A DNA stretch of 64,000 nucleotides from Phytohabitans houttuyneae (GTDB lineage: Bacteria > Actinomycetota > Actinomycetes > Mycobacteriales > Micromonosporaceae). This document shows positions 1 through 8,945 of this stretch, one piece after another; the stretch's first letter is position 1; every line of letters begins with the position of its first letter. Below the pieces are notes generated by a model. The model had not been told where the DNA came from, searched no databases, and was given only the letters and a program-made list of their open reading frames with translations. Location: positions 496,001 to 560,000 of the forward strand of contig NZ_BLPF01000003.1 of the NCBI RefSeq assembly GCF_011764425.1, written 5' to 3'. The position numbers and the translations under genes are program-made.

Positions 1-238
1 AGTAGATGGCCGCCTCGAAGCCCTTGCGCAGCGCGCGGGTGGCCTGCAGCACGGCCACGAAGCTGACGGACGACTCGTGCGCGATGCCGTGCACGAGGGT
101 GAAGTACGCCTCGCCGTTCTCGGCCTTGTAGTCGGGAAACACCTTGGTGCTGCCGTAGATGCTGGAGCCCTCGGGCAGCGACGGGTGCGGGATCTCCGCG
201 AGGCTCTGGCTCTCCAGCTCGCTCAGGTCGACGGTCAT
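1..238 (-). CDS. MSMEG_0572/Sll0783-family nitrogen-starvation protein (NitB-like), C-terminus cut off by window edge
   Basis: The 79 visible residues start MTVDLSELESQ and contain YFTLVHGIAHESSVSFVAVL followed by QATRALRKGFEAAIY. I recognise this as the small conserved protein of Nit1C clusters (MSMEG_0572/Sll0783 type). Its biochemical role is not established. The family is found with nitrilase, radical SAM, GNAT and AIR-synthase-like genes, and the clusters have been linked to nitrogen starvation and cyanide assimilation. The ATG has GGAGAGG five bases or fewer upstream and lies 24 bp after the amidohydrolase stop, so the gene is the third of a minus-strand operon. The rest of the operon (nitrilase and others) would lie to the left of this window. 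Family recognition is from memory of the motif. Confidence 0.72.
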   Translation of the reverse strand, partial: MTVDLSELESQSLAEIPHPSLPEGSSIYGSTKVFPDYKAENGEAYFTLVHGIAHESSVSFVAVLQATRALRKGFEAAIY

Positions 239-261
239 GTCCTCTCCTTCGATTCGGTGGG

Positions 262-1077
262 CTATCGGTACAGGGCGGAAAAGTTCTCCCGGAAGATCAG
301 GTCTGCCAGGTCGCCGTCACCGGTGGCGGCGACCATCCGGGCGTACTCACCGGCGTGGTCGCCCCACGGCTGGTCACTGGCGAACAGCACCCGGTCGTGG
401 CCGACGCCGCGGCGCTCGATCTCGCGGGCCAGCCAGTACGGGGTGAAGCCGATGGCCCACGACAGGTCGGTGTAGACGCGCTTGCCGGCCGCGATCCAGT
501 CGAAGAAGCGGGAACCGGCCAGCTTGATGTGCCCGCTCATCCCGCCGCCGAAGTGGACCAGGTGGATCGCGGCCCGGTCGGCGTACCAGTCGACCAGGTG
601 GCCGACCTCGTCGATGTCCGACGCGGCGCCCGGCGACGTGTGGACGTGCACGACCAGGTCGAAACGTTCGGCCGTACCGAAGATCTGGTCCAGCAGAGGG
701 CGGCAGGCCGGGTCGGTCGCCCGGCCGCCAAGCAGGAAGCTCACCTTCAGCGCTCGCACACCACGTTCTCCCGCCAGCGCGAGGGCGGCCATGGTGCGCC
801 GCTCGTCGTCCGGTCGAGGCGAAACCCACAGACCGGCGCGGATGCGCTCGTCCGTCTGGGCCGCTTCGACGACCAACTCGTTGAAGGAGAAGGCGACCGC
901 GGGGTCTGGCACACCGTAGTTGGGCAGCACCAACGCCCGCTCGGTGCGCTCGGCGTCCAGATCGGCCAGGAGCTGCTTGACCGTGGCGCGTGCGGTCGTG
1001 TCGGGCTTGACCGGTGGACCGCCGTAGAACGGGTACGCCGGCAGCACACCGATATGGCGGTGAGCGTCAAAGACCAT
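262..1077 (-). CDS. amidohydrolase family (Amidohydro_2-type) metal hydrolase of the Nit1C-like operon
   Basis: A 271-residue TIM-barrel amidohydrolase. It opens with VFDAHRHIG (H6 and H8, the first metal ligands). It continues with K111 in KVSF, H144/H146 in HVHTSPG, H172/H175 in HLVHFGGG, and ends with D235 in LFASDQPWG, the usual terminal metal/catalytic Asp. The family hydrolyses C-N or decarboxylates C-C bonds in the cytoplasm; the substrate here is unknown. I chose the ATG at 1077 because AAGGGGGT lies just upstream. A GTG 18 bases earlier (1095) is an alternative and would overlap the flavoprotein stop. The gap to the preceding flavoprotein gene is 14 bp and to the NitB-like gene 23 bp, so the three are almost certainly cotranscribed. 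Confidence 0.85.
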   Translation of the reverse strand: MVFDAHRHIGVLPAYPFYGGPPVKPDTTARATVKQLLADLDAERTERALVLPNYGVPDPAVAFSFNELVVEAAQTDERIRAGLWVSPRPDDERRTMAALALAGERGVRALKVSFLLGGRATDPACRPLLDQIFGTAERFDLVVHVHTSPGAASDIDEVGHLVDWYADRAAIHLVHFGGGMSGHIKLAGSRFFDWIAAGKRVYTDLSWAIGFTPYWLAREIERRGVGHDRVLFASDQPWGDHAGEYARMVAATGDGDLADLIFRENFSALYR

Positions 1078-1091
1078 CGCGTGGACCCCCT

Positions 1092-2405
1092 TCACCCGAC
1101 CGGCAGTGCGACGCCCAGCGTCGCCGGCGCACCGGTGAGGACCCCGCACACGTCGGCGAGGCGCCGGGACGCGTCGACGTGGTCGGCCAGAAACTCGGCG
1201 TCGCGCCCGACCGCTTCGAACCGGCCCGAACCCCAGCTGTGCTGCCACGGCAGGCCGAGGAAGTAGAGGCCCGGGCAGCTCGTCACGCCCCGCCAGTGCA
1301 TCGGATAGCCGCGCCCGTCGAACACCGGGACGCCGATCCAGCCATGGTCACGGGTGAAGCCGGTGGACCAGATCACCGACGCGATCCCGGCCGACCGTGT
1401 GTCCACGGTGGATGGTTGGCTGTCGTCGGGTTCCCACACCGGCACGTACCGCGCCTCGGTGGGTGCCTCGATCCCGCGCGCCGCGATGTAGGCGTCGATG
1501 CTGTCCTTGATGCTCTCGGCCACCGCGTCGGCACGGTCGAGGTTGGCCTTCAGGTCACCGGCGAACGCGAGCGTCGAGCCGTGCACGTCCACCAGGCGCC
1601 CGTACAGCCGCATCCCATCTTTGGCGAACGCTCGCAGGTCGATGTCGCGGCCGCCGTCCCGGCCGGTGACGTAGTGGTTGACCCGCAGCCGGACCGCGTC
1701 CGCGTCGGAGAACTCGTCGATCCCCTTGGCGTAGTGGCCCATGTCGTCCAGCCAGGCGACACAGTCGCGGCCACGGTAGAACCGCGCCACCCGCGGTGCG
1801 CCGCCGACAGCCAGGTGCACCTGCCGTCCCGCCAGATGCAGGTCCTCGGCGATCTGGCATCCCGACTGGCCGGTCCCGACGACCAGCACCGCGCCGTCGG
1901 GCAACTGCTCCGGACTTTGGTACTGGCAGGAGTGGATCTGGATCACATCACCGCGGAGCCGTTCCGCCATACGCGGAACCGACGGCGAGTGGTACGGTCC
2001 GGTCGCCACCACGACCTGATCGGCGGTGACGGCACCGGCCGATGTGGACAGTTCGAACAGGCCGGTGGCCGATCGTCGCAGCCGGTCGACGCGCACTCCC
2101 TCGACCAACGGCGGTTGGAAGAAGGACACGTACTCCTCCAGGTAGCGCACGACCTCGTCGCGGACCATGAACCCGTCCGGATCCGGCCCCCCGTAGGGGA
2201 ATCCGGGCAGCCGACACTGCCAGTTCGGGGTGACCAGGCAGAAAGAGTCCCACCGGCGTGTGCGCCACTCGTGCCCGACCTGATTCGCTTCCAGGACGAC
2301 GTGTGCGATGCCGCGCTCACGCAGGCAGTAGCTCGCGGACAGGCCCGCCTGGCCACCGCCGACGACGACAACGGGAAAGTGAGAACCGTCGAGCGTCTGC
2401 GGCAT
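1092..2405 (-). CDS. MSMEG_0569-family flavin-dependent oxidoreductase (NitH-like)
   Basis: A 437-residue flavoprotein monooxygenase-like enzyme. It has an N-terminal FAD dinucleotide motif VVVVGGGQAGLSAS (about residues 12-25) and a second NADPH-type motif VLVVGTGQSG (about 173-182). An ATGPYH segment near 135 is typical of class B monooxygenase-like folds. The protein resembles the MSMEG_0569 family found in Nit1C clusters; the substrate is unknown. Two starts are possible: a GTG at 2426 and the ATG at 2405. The ATG has a well-placed GGAG eight bases upstream and gives the usual short N-terminus, so I prefer it. It is the first gene of the minus-strand operon, with about 270 bp of apparently non-coding DNA before it. 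Confidence 0.8.
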   Translation of the reverse strand: MPQTLDGSHFPVVVVGGGQAGLSASYCLRERGIAHVVLEANQVGHEWRTRRWDSFCLVTPNWQCRLPGFPYGGPDPDGFMVRDEVVRYLEEYVSFFQPPLVEGVRVDRLRRSATGLFELSTSAGAVTADQVVVATGPYHSPSVPRMAERLRGDVIQIHSCQYQSPEQLPDGAVLVVGTGQSGCQIAEDLHLAGRQVHLAVGGAPRVARFYRGRDCVAWLDDMGHYAKGIDEFSDADAVRLRVNHYVTGRDGGRDIDLRAFAKDGMRLYGRLVDVHGSTLAFAGDLKANLDRADAVAESIKDSIDAYIAARGIEAPTEARYVPVWEPDDSQPSTVDTRSAGIASVIWSTGFTRDHGWIGVPVFDGRGYPMHWRGVTSCPGLYFLGLPWQHSWGSGRFEAVGRDAEFLADHVDASRRLADVCGVLTGAPATLGVALPVG

Positions 2406-2673
2406 CGCGTCCTCCAACCAGGCCACGGACCCGTGTGAGGAACTACTTCAACGGCCAGCCGTTACCGATCGGAGTCATCCGGAACAAAGCTGCGTTTCAC
2501 GAAGCTCACGATGGGCTGTGGGCGTATCCGGCCGACATGCCGTGGCCTGGGCTGAACTCGGACGGACCTCCTCGACGCGAGTCTCGGCGGTCGTGATGGT
2601 CTGGAGCCGCAGCAGCGAGCGGTCCCGCTGACCGGCATGCCCACACTTTGCCGTAGCACGCCGGACGAACCGA

Positions 2674-3222
2674 TCAGGGCTGGTGTTCGCCGGTCTGGAC
2701 CGGCCAACCGGTCCGGATGAGGACCTCTGCAGCCACGTCGCCAACGGCGCGATCGTTGGCGACCGTGGAGTCTTCAACGACGATCGTCGTCGGTTCGAGC
2801 CGGTGCGCGTCCCGGGTTCTGAGGCGGCGTTCGAGCTTCGACCCCGTGTCCCGTTCCTGCAGGCGCCGGCGGATCGTGTCCTCGTTGGCGGTCAGTCTAA
2901 CCAGGCAAACCTGGCAATCCGCGAGACTGTCGGCATATCGCTTGCGCAAGGCCAGGCTGTCGATGACCGCCGCGACGATGATGAACCGGGCGCCAACGGC
3001 CTTGTAGTTTGCCCAGACCGCCGCCAGATTTGCGCATTTGAGCTCGTCGTAGAACTGGCCCCGCTCACGGGTTCCGCTCGGTGGCGGCCCGAACTGCGCC
3101 AGCATGTCTGTGTCAACGACTGCGGTGACACGGCCTGCTGTGGTGAGAGCCCGCCCGACCGCGTCGGCCACGGTGGACTTTCCGACCCCAGCGACCCCGG
3201 TGAGCAGCAAGGCTCGATACAC
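2674..3222 (-). CDS. P-loop AAA/kinase-like NTPase
   Basis: A 182-residue protein starting VYRALLLTGVAGVGKSTVAD: a Walker A P-loop (GVAGVGKST, about residues 9-17) right after the first beta strand, as in small adenylate/gluconate/shikimate-type kinases. A DTD motif near residue 38 would bind nucleotide or acceptor, and the arginine-rich stretch RRRLQERDTGSKLERRLR resembles a lid. The acceptor substrate cannot be told. The GTG at 3222 is preferred because CGGAGG sits six bases upstream; in-frame sequence further upstream is not conserved-looking. It is monocistronic as far as I can see, flanked by gaps of about 90 and 270 bp. Confidence 0.75.
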   Translation of the reverse strand: MYRALLLTGVAGVGKSTVADAVGRALTTAGRVTAVVDTDMLAQFGPPPSGTRERGQFYDELKCANLAAVWANYKAVGARFIIVAAVIDSLALRKRYADSLADCQVCLVRLTANEDTIRRRLQERDTGSKLERRLRTRDAHRLEPTTIVVEDSTVANDRAVGDVAAEVLIRTGWPVQTGEHQP

Positions 3223-3316
3223 AAAGAACCTCCGATGTGCTCCCCGTTCAGGTCCACGTTCGATCATGCGGATCGACGAGACGTGGACGTCGGGGTGTGC
3301 CGCGCGCACCAGGGTG

Positions 3317-4108
3317 CTACGGAAGCTGCGCAACCACAACCATTCGATTGTGGCCGGCGTTCAGTGGGCTCCCGTCCTCGCCGTATCCGGACACACGGGT
3401 GAAGCCCGCGGCGGTGCACCAGTCACGCAGCTCGGGAAAGCCGAACAACCGCTTGACGAAAGTCAATCGGCGGGCTTGACCGTCGCGAACGACCGTGCGT
3501 TCGACCTGGAAGCGCCCCGTCAGCGGATCCAGGTGGTGACGGTCGACGAGCATGTCGCCGTTGTCTCGGAGAGCCGTCACACGCGACGGCGTGTAGGACG
3601 CCAGGAACTTGGTCAGGTTGTCCAGATCCATGGCCAGCTTGCCGCCCGGCCGTAGGACTCGTGCCATCTGCGTCAGCACCGTCCGGTTGACGGCGTCATC
3701 GAAGTACCCGAACGCCGTCGTCCAGTTCACGACCCGGTCGAACCGGGCCGTCCATTCCGGCAGTTCTCGCATGTCCCCGGATACGTACTCGACTTCCACA
3801 GCCATCGCCTCCGCGTCGGCTCGGGCGCGATCCAGGAACACGGCCGAGGAGTCGAGGCCGGTGACCCGGCAACCGCGCGCCGCCAACATGTTCGCCAACA
3901 CGCCGTGGCCGCAGGCCAGATCGAGCACACTCATGCCAGGCCGCAGATCCAGCAGCTGCCAGACGATATCAGCGGCGGCGGACGCGCCGGCGTACGCCGT
4001 TCCCACAACGGGGCCGTGGGTCGGCGCGCCGCCGGCGTCCGATCCGGCGAAGAAGTACAGGTAGTCCTCGTCGTACATCGCCGCCGCGTCAAACAGGTCC
4101 GCCGTCAC
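3317..4108 (-). CDS. SAM-dependent class I methyltransferase
   Basis: A 263-residue methyltransferase. Motif I is VLDLACGHGVLANML (about residues 61-75), followed by the acidic beta-2 residue in VTGLDSS and motif II/III YVSGDMRELP, with VLRPGGKLAMDL as the post-III motif. It uses S-adenosylmethionine to methylate an unidentified acceptor; the C-terminal half (a beta-rich region with VERTVVRDGQARRLTF) would form the substrate pocket. No strong ribosome-binding site decides the start. I use the GTG giving VTADLFDAAAMYDEDY, which matches how such proteins usually begin. A TTG at 4144 or a GTG at 4117 would add 12 or 3 residues. Confidence 0.82.
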   Translation of the reverse strand: MTADLFDAAAMYDEDYLYFFAGSDAGGAPTHGPVVGTAYAGASAAADIVWQLLDLRPGMSVLDLACGHGVLANMLAARGCRVTGLDSSAVFLDRARADAEAMAVEVEYVSGDMRELPEWTARFDRVVNWTTAFGYFDDAVNRTVLTQMARVLRPGGKLAMDLDNLTKFLASYTPSRVTALRDNGDMLVDRHHLDPLTGRFQVERTVVRDGQARRLTFVKRLFGFPELRDWCTAAGFTRVSGYGEDGSPLNAGHNRMVVVAQLP

Positions 4109-4190
4109 GGTGCCCACCGTATGGACGGGCGGCGCAGCCGGCAACCGCTTTGACGCGCAGCATACGGCGTCCGATCACCGGGGGATTTGG

Positions 4191-5024
4191 TTACCAGTCG
4201 CCGTCGGGCGGGGTGAACTGGCTGATGGTGAATTCGGCTGCCTGCGGGTCGCGTACCAGAGCGTTTTTGGTCCATAGGTCGTCGGAGGAGGTGAGGATCG
4301 TGGCGCCGAGCCGTTCGGCGATGGCGGCGCTGGCGTCCCGGTCGGCCACGGTGAAGGTCACGTGCCAGTGGGGTGGTTCGTCGGCGCTCGCGACGGCGAG
4401 TCCGCCGATCACGTCGGCGAATCCGGCCGGCGCCGAGGCCTGCCGCTCGTGGATGCCGGGGTCGACGGTGGCGGCGAGGTGGTCGCCGTAACCGGGGACC
4501 TGAAGCATCGTGCCGGCCCCCTCGACGTCCAGGGCTCGCCAGCCGAACACGCTGGTGTAGAACGCGAGGGCGGCGGCGGGGTCGGGGGAGTGCAGGTCGC
4601 TGAAGTTCCAGGTGCCCGGGGCGTTCGTCAGTTGAGCGCCGAGCCGCCTGCGGGCCTGCCAAAGCCGGAACACGGCCCCGGTCGGGTCGAGGCAGGTCGC
4701 GGTCCGGCCGCCCGGGCCAGCGTCCGCGGGCGCCGAGACGACCGTGCCGCCTGCCGCGGTGACGGCCGCAGCGCTGATGTCGGCGTCGTCGACGGCGACG
4801 TAGGTGTTCCAGGTCGCGGTGTCGCCGGAGGAGGGCGCGATCGCCGCGACGTCCTGCCCGTCGAGGGTGGCGATGAGGTAGGAGCCGGGCGCGTTCGCGG
4901 GCACCGCGTCGGTCAGCGTCCAGCCGAACAGGCCACTGTAGAACCGGTCGGCGGCTTGCGGATCGGGCTGCTCGGTGTCGATCCAGCACGTCACACCGTG
5001 CGGGTAGCTCCTCGGCTCGGTCAC
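4191..5024 (-). CDS. VOC (glyoxalase/bleomycin-resistance/dioxygenase fold) protein with two tandem modules
   Basis: A 277-residue protein made of two successive VOC modules. Each begins with a metal-edge strand followed by a helix that ends FYSGLFGW (about residues 28-35) or FYTSVFGW (about 155-162). Each ends with a DPTGAVFRLWQ- or DPQAAEFTISQF-type strand. Such proteins (PF00903-like) are usually small soluble enzymes or ligand-binding proteins. The internal duplication lets one chain form the fold that is otherwise made by a dimer. The substrate is unknown. The GTG at 5024 has AAGGGGGA six bases upstream. The genes on both sides are unrelated. Confidence 0.85.
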   Translation of the reverse strand: MTEPRSYPHGVTCWIDTEQPDPQAADRFYSGLFGWTLTDAVPANAPGSYLIATLDGQDVAAIAPSSGDTATWNTYVAVDDADISAAAVTAAGGTVVSAPADAGPGGRTATCLDPTGAVFRLWQARRRLGAQLTNAPGTWNFSDLHSPDPAAALAFYTSVFGWRALDVEGAGTMLQVPGYGDHLAATVDPGIHERQASAPAGFADVIGGLAVASADEPPHWHVTFTVADRDASAAIAERLGATILTSSDDLWTKNALVRDPQAAEFTISQFTPPDGDW

Positions 5025-5326
5025 GTCCGTCCCCCTTCATCGGCCTACCCGAGCCACGTTACCCAGACCCCACCCCCCGGGACGCCACGAACGAACCAGC
5101 TGCCACGACCGCGCGCATCAGCCGATCAGCGGATACACGTAGCTATGGGTCGGTGACGCAGCTGCCGCATCCTCCGAGCGGCCGGCTGAGGACGCGGAAA
5201 TCGTCAGTGCCGATGGAGGTGAGCTTGTACGGACTGTGCGCCGCCAGGCAGGCCAGTCGGCTCGCGCCGTCGGACGCGATGCACATCGCGGTCGCACGTG
5301 GGCGGAGGGCCCGTACGCGGACGCGG
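5025..5326. other. intergenic stretch, nothing recognised
   Basis: About 300 bp between the VOC gene and a small doubtful gene. Short open frames exist on both strands but show no recognisable protein. I see no clear terminator, repeat or RNA. Confidence 0.4.
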
Positions 5327-5683
5327 TCACATGTAACCGAGCTCCTGCATGCTGCCCGTGTAGTTCCCCATCAACTGCTGGACCGACTGGTCGTTGCCGC
5401 CACCGTAGACCTGGATCTCGAAGTCCGACACGATCGCGGTGGCCTGCGCGTTGAGCGTGAGAGTCTCCTCCTCCGCGACGATCTTCATCAGCTCGTCAAG
5501 CTCGCCGTCAACGATCATGACGCCAGGGGCGCCCGCCTGGACTTGGCCAACATTGGCCGCCGCCGTGGCGGCCGGCGTGCCGGGGAACAGCACCGTGGCG
5601 GCATCGCCGGCGTCCGCGCATGCTTGCCGAGCTGGCGTGCGCCGCGGTGGTCCACCGCGCTGACGGCTCTCGGCGGGATTCAC
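5327..5683 (-). CDS. hypothetical protein, probably a C-terminal remnant
   Basis: The last ~70 codons show clear actinomycete coding bias and read APGVMIVDGELDELMKIVAE then a segment ending LMGNYTGSMQELGYM. Upstream of about position 5640 the translation becomes arginine/proline-rich and stops looking like protein. I do not recognise the family. No good ribosome-binding site precedes the ATG at 5519 or any earlier start. This fits the 3' end of a gene whose front was lost, or a small gene starting near 5519. No conserved neighbour helps. Confidence 0.35.
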   Translation of the reverse strand: MNPAESRQRGGPPRRTPARQACADAGDAATVLFPGTPAATAAANVGQVQAGAPGVMIVDGELDELMKIVAEEETLTLNAQATAIVSDFEIQVYGGGNDQSVQQLMGNYTGSMQELGYM

Positions 5684-6129
5684 GCCGAGTAGCTACCGCT
5701 GTGCGGGTGGCTGAGCCACCGGTTGGTCGACCTCGGACGGATCGCCGAGCTATCCGGCGATGCTGCTGCGCCGGCGTACCGATAGATCTTCATTCCAGTC
5801 CGTCCGGATCTACCGAAATCCCTTGGGGAACTGTGCTCCGACCGATCGCTATATCAAGAATCGAGCTAACTCGATCGGACTGATGTGCGAGCCCGTGCTG
5901 GCGAGCTCGCTGTTGGCCGAAGCGGCAAACGATGACCGGCAAGGACCGAGATCCAGGATGGGAGCGCAGCTGGCCACCTGTGGCGACTGACCTGATCACC
6001 TAGGCCCCTCAGGGGCCATTTGATCCTGGCCTCCTATTCAAACTCCTTTCCCCGACGTGGGTCGAAAGCGTGTGTAAGCGTTCGCGGCCCTGCGGTGCTT
6101 GCTACCCCAGGACGGAGGCATGCGAGGAC
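5684..6129. other. intergenic region upstream of the peroxidase gene
   Basis: No convincing gene. It holds a short inverted repeat ATCGAG-CTAA-CTCGAT (5860-5875) and a compact hairpin GGCCCC-TCA-GGGGCC (6003-6017) about 110 bp before the peroxidase start. The hairpin could be part of its 5' untranslated region. GGAGG (6114-6118) and GAGG (6124-6127) precede the ATG at 6130. Confidence 0.4.
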
Positions 6130-7767
6130 ATGACTAAAAGCCACATAGGTGGGCACGAGGCAGAACCGAGCACCGGCCTCAGCCGGCGCAAGCTGCTCGG
6201 GTACGGCGCCGGCACGTTGGGGCTCCTCAGCGCCACCACACTTACCAGCACCAAAGCGCTCGCCGCTATGGTGCAGCAGGAAGCGCAGCTCGTGGCGACC
6301 TCGCCCCAGTTCTTTGGCCGGATGTTCCCGAACCTGCCGCCGTTCGTGAACACGGCAGACACGATCATCCTCCAGCGCACGATCGATGCGATCCGGGACG
6401 TCGGCGAGTTCACCCACGTGATGGACGCCAAGGACGTGCTCGAGAAGGGGCCGGTCGCGCTGATCGCGGACCCGGCGTTGAGCAACAACAATCAGAACAA
6501 CCCCAACCACACCGCCGGCACCACGTTCTTCGGGCAGTTCCTCGACCATGACGTGACGTTCGATACCACCTCGCGGTTGGCCGTCGTGACCGACCCCAAC
6601 ACCACCCGCAACATGCGCAATCCGGCGCTGGACCTGGATTCGGTATATGGCGGAGGGCCAACCGCCAACCCGGAACTGTACGACCCCAGCGATGGGGCCA
6701 AGCTGCGGATCGAGAGCGGCGGACGCTTCGAGGACGTCCCCCGCCGCGCGGACCGTACCGCGATCATCGCCGACCCGCGTAACGACGAGAACGTAGTCAT
6801 CTCCGGCCTGCAGGCGGCGTTCATTCTGTTCCACAACCGGGTCGTCGACCGGGTACGGTCACAAAACCCGGGCGCCAGCGTGACCGCCGTGTTCAACCTG
6901 GCGCGGCAGCAGGTCACCTGGCACTACCAGTGGATCATGCTCAACGAGTTCCTACCGCAGATCATCGGGCAGGACCGGGTCAACGCGATCCGCAACGGCG
7001 GCCGGCGCTTCTACACGCCCGTGTCCGGACAGCACTTCATGCCCGTGGAGTTCCAGGGTGCGGCGTACCGGTTCGGCCACAGCATGGTCCGCCCGTCGTA
7101 CCGGGTAAACCTGGCCGGCAACCCGGACGGCAGCGCGTTCTTCGCGATGATCTTCGATCCGGCCGGCCAGGGCCAGGCCGATCCCGTCGACATGCGCGGT
7201 GGCGCCCGGGCGCCGCGGCGCTTCATCGGCTGGCAGACGTTCTTCGACTTCGGGCCGCAGTTCACCGACCCGGGCTCGACGAATCCGGCAGTCCGGCCTA
7301 ACAAACGCATCGACACAAGGATCTCCACGCCGCTGTTCCGACTGCCGCTGTCCGCCATCTCCAGCGGCGACCCACCGATCGCGCTGCCGGTGCGCAACAT
7401 GCTGCGGGGCATCACCTGGAACCTTCCCTCTGGGCAGAACGTGGCCCGGGCGATAGGCGCGCCGGTGCTGGGCGCCGGAAGCTTCCAGGAGTGGAGCCGC
7501 TACAACATCGGCCTCGACGCGAACACTCCCCTGTGGCACTACTGTCTAAAGGAGGCCGAAGTCCTGGAGCAGGGGCTGCGCCTCGGCCCGGTCGGCGCGA
7601 CCATCGTCGGTGAGGTCTTCATCGGCCTGCTCCAGCTTGCTCCCGGCGGGTTCCTGCGGGACAACCCTGGCTTCCAGCCCAATCTGCCAGCCCGCACCCC
7701 GGGTACATTCCGCATGATCGATCTGTTGACATTCGCGCGAGTGGACCCCACCAGCCGCGGTCAGTGA
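6130..7767 (+). CDS. Tat-exported animal-type heme peroxidase (An_peroxidase family)
   Basis: A 545-residue secreted peroxidase. The N-terminus carries a twin-arginine signal (SRRKLLGYGAG, residues 18-28, hydrophobic run, cut near ALAA at 43-46), so it would be exported folded with heme. The distal site is in FFGQFLDHDVTFD (H140, with Q136), and the proximal heme ligand is H317 in YRFGHSMVRPSY. FILFHNRVVDRV is the conserved helix of the fold. Bacterial members of the myeloperoxidase/cyclooxygenase superfamily oxidise halides or organic substrates with hydrogen peroxide; the substrate here is unknown. I chose the ATG at 6130 because the Tat motif follows at the right distance. It is followed at once by a strong hairpin, so it is probably monocistronic. 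Confidence 0.9.
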   Translation: MTKSHIGGHEAEPSTGLSRRKLLGYGAGTLGLLSATTLTSTKALAAMVQQEAQLVATSPQFFGRMFPNLPPFVNTADTIILQRTIDAIRDVGEFTHVMDAKDVLEKGPVALIADPALSNNNQNNPNHTAGTTFFGQFLDHDVTFDTTSRLAVVTDPNTTRNMRNPALDLDSVYGGGPTANPELYDPSDGAKLRIESGGRFEDVPRRADRTAIIADPRNDENVVISGLQAAFILFHNRVVDRVRSQNPGASVTAVFNLARQQVTWHYQWIMLNEFLPQIIGQDRVNAIRNGGRRFYTPVSGQHFMPVEFQGAAYRFGHSMVRPSYRVNLAGNPDGSAFFAMIFDPAGQGQADPVDMRGGARAPRRFIGWQTFFDFGPQFTDPGSTNPAVRPNKRIDTRISTPLFRLPLSAISSGDPPIALPVRNMLRGITWNLPSGQNVARAIGAPVLGAGSFQEWSRYNIGLDANTPLWHYCLKEAEVLEQGLRLGPVGATIVGEVFIGLLQLAPGGFLRDNPGFQPNLPARTPGTFRMIDLLTFARVDPTSRGQ

Positions 7768-7782
7768 GTGGTTGTCGCTACC

Positions 7783-7816
7783 CGGCGGCCCGGCGCCCTT
7801 CGGCGCCGGGCCGCCG
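7783..7816 (+). terminator. strong hairpin after the peroxidase gene
   Basis: A perfect 15-bp stem (7783-7797 with 7802-7816) closed by a CTTC tetraloop begins 15 bp after the peroxidase stop. There is no T run, as is common for actinomycete terminators. Confidence 0.75.
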
Positions 7817-7899
7817 ACGAGTGGAGGGGCCAGCGCGGCAGCAGCCGGCTCTTGTTGTCCTCCAGAGGTGCCACCTCGGTTCTGGACGATACTGTTCGC

Positions 7900-8661
7900 A
7901 TGAGGGTTGCCGTTCTTGCTGATGTGCACGGCAATCTGCCGGCCCTGGAAGCGGTACTGGACCACGTCCAGACGTTGGACGTGGATCGGATCGTTCTGCT
8001 GGGCGACATCGCTGGCGGCCCGATGCCAGGTCAAACCCTCGATCGGCTGGCAGAGCTCGCAGACCGTGTGATCTGGGTGCACGGCAACGGGGAGCGGGAG
8101 CTGGTGGACGCCTTCGACGGCGCGGGCCCCACCGGGCCAGCAGCGGATACCGTCGCGTCCTGTATCCCGCTACTCGAAAGGCGGCATCGAGATCTGATGG
8201 CCGATCTACCACTGACGGTCACCGTCGACGTGGACGGCCTCGGACCGACGCTGTTTTGCCACGCCACGCCGCGACGTGACGACGAGTTCGTTCTCGTCGA
8301 CTCGCCCATCGAGCGGTGGAAAGCAGTCCTGCACGGCGTTACCGAGCAGGTGGTGGTGTGCGGGCACACCCACATGCCATTTGATCGACTGGTCACCGGG
8401 CGACGAGTCATCAACCCCGGCAGCGTTGGTATGGCATACGGGCCGCCGGGCGCCTACTGGGCTCTGCTAGGCCCAACCGTCCAGCTTCAGCGCACCATGT
8501 ACGACGTGCACGCCGCCGCCGAGCGGATCGCCGCCAGCGGATTTCCGAACGCTTCCGGCTGGGCTGAGGAGTACGTCCTCCGTCCCCACAGCGACGATGA
8601 CGCGCTGCACGCCTTCACGACCATCGCCGCCAACGATGGTCCCACGCCGACGCCAAATTGA
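7900..8661 (+). CDS. calcineurin-like metallophosphoesterase (YfcE/MJ0936 type)
   Basis: A 253-residue phosphoesterase with all signature metal-binding motifs: ADVHGN (D8, H10), GDIAGG (D36), HGNGE (N63), an internal CHATP histidine and the terminal GHTH motif in VVCGHTHMPFD. It would hydrolyse phosphodiester or phosphomonoester bonds in the cytoplasm; the substrate is unknown. The ATG at 7900 starts exactly at the first beta strand (MRVAVLADVHGN). There is no Shine-Dalgarno sequence, but a TACTGT -10-like box lies only a few bases upstream, so the mRNA may be leaderless (inference). Confidence 0.88.
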   Translation: MRVAVLADVHGNLPALEAVLDHVQTLDVDRIVLLGDIAGGPMPGQTLDRLAELADRVIWVHGNGERELVDAFDGAGPTGPAADTVASCIPLLERRHRDLMADLPLTVTVDVDGLGPTLFCHATPRRDDEFVLVDSPIERWKAVLHGVTEQVVVCGHTHMPFDRLVTGRRVINPGSVGMAYGPPGAYWALLGPTVQLQRTMYDVHAAAERIAASGFPNASGWAEEYVLRPHSDDDALHAFTTIAANDGPTPTPN

Positions 8662-8945
8662 ACCGGAGTCGCGTGTCCACAGTGGCCGGCTCACCCTTGC
8701 CACCCACCGCCGTGTGCGGTTTGTTCGGGGCGCCCTCAATTGGCGGACCGTCCCGGCGTCCGAAGGGCTTCCGCGAACGGGAATTGACCGCCCTGCCCGA
8801 TGCCGCACACCAGCAACTCGGTGCGCCGATCGTGTTGGTCTGGGACCACCTGCCGCCCATCCTGACGCCGGGCCCCGAACAAGCCGGAGCGTTCGCCGTT
8901 GTGGCTGGGGATTCAACCGGACGGAAGTGCCGAGCAGCGATGGAC
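8662..8945 (+). pseudogene. degraded IS630-family transposase fragment
   Basis: Beginning just after the phosphoesterase stop, the plus strand encodes LPDAAHQQLGAPIVLVWDHL. This closely resembles the DDE-core strand of IS630-type transposases (typically HQQLG-PIVLVWDNLNTH). A shifted frame about 90 bp later gives GFNRTEV, like the DFNPTE..W motif that supplies the last catalytic acid. The 5' part and the intervening segment are missing or frameshifted and there are no evident terminal repeats, so it is inactive. The 3' limit is arbitrary because the NUDIX gene's end overlaps it. Confidence 0.5.
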
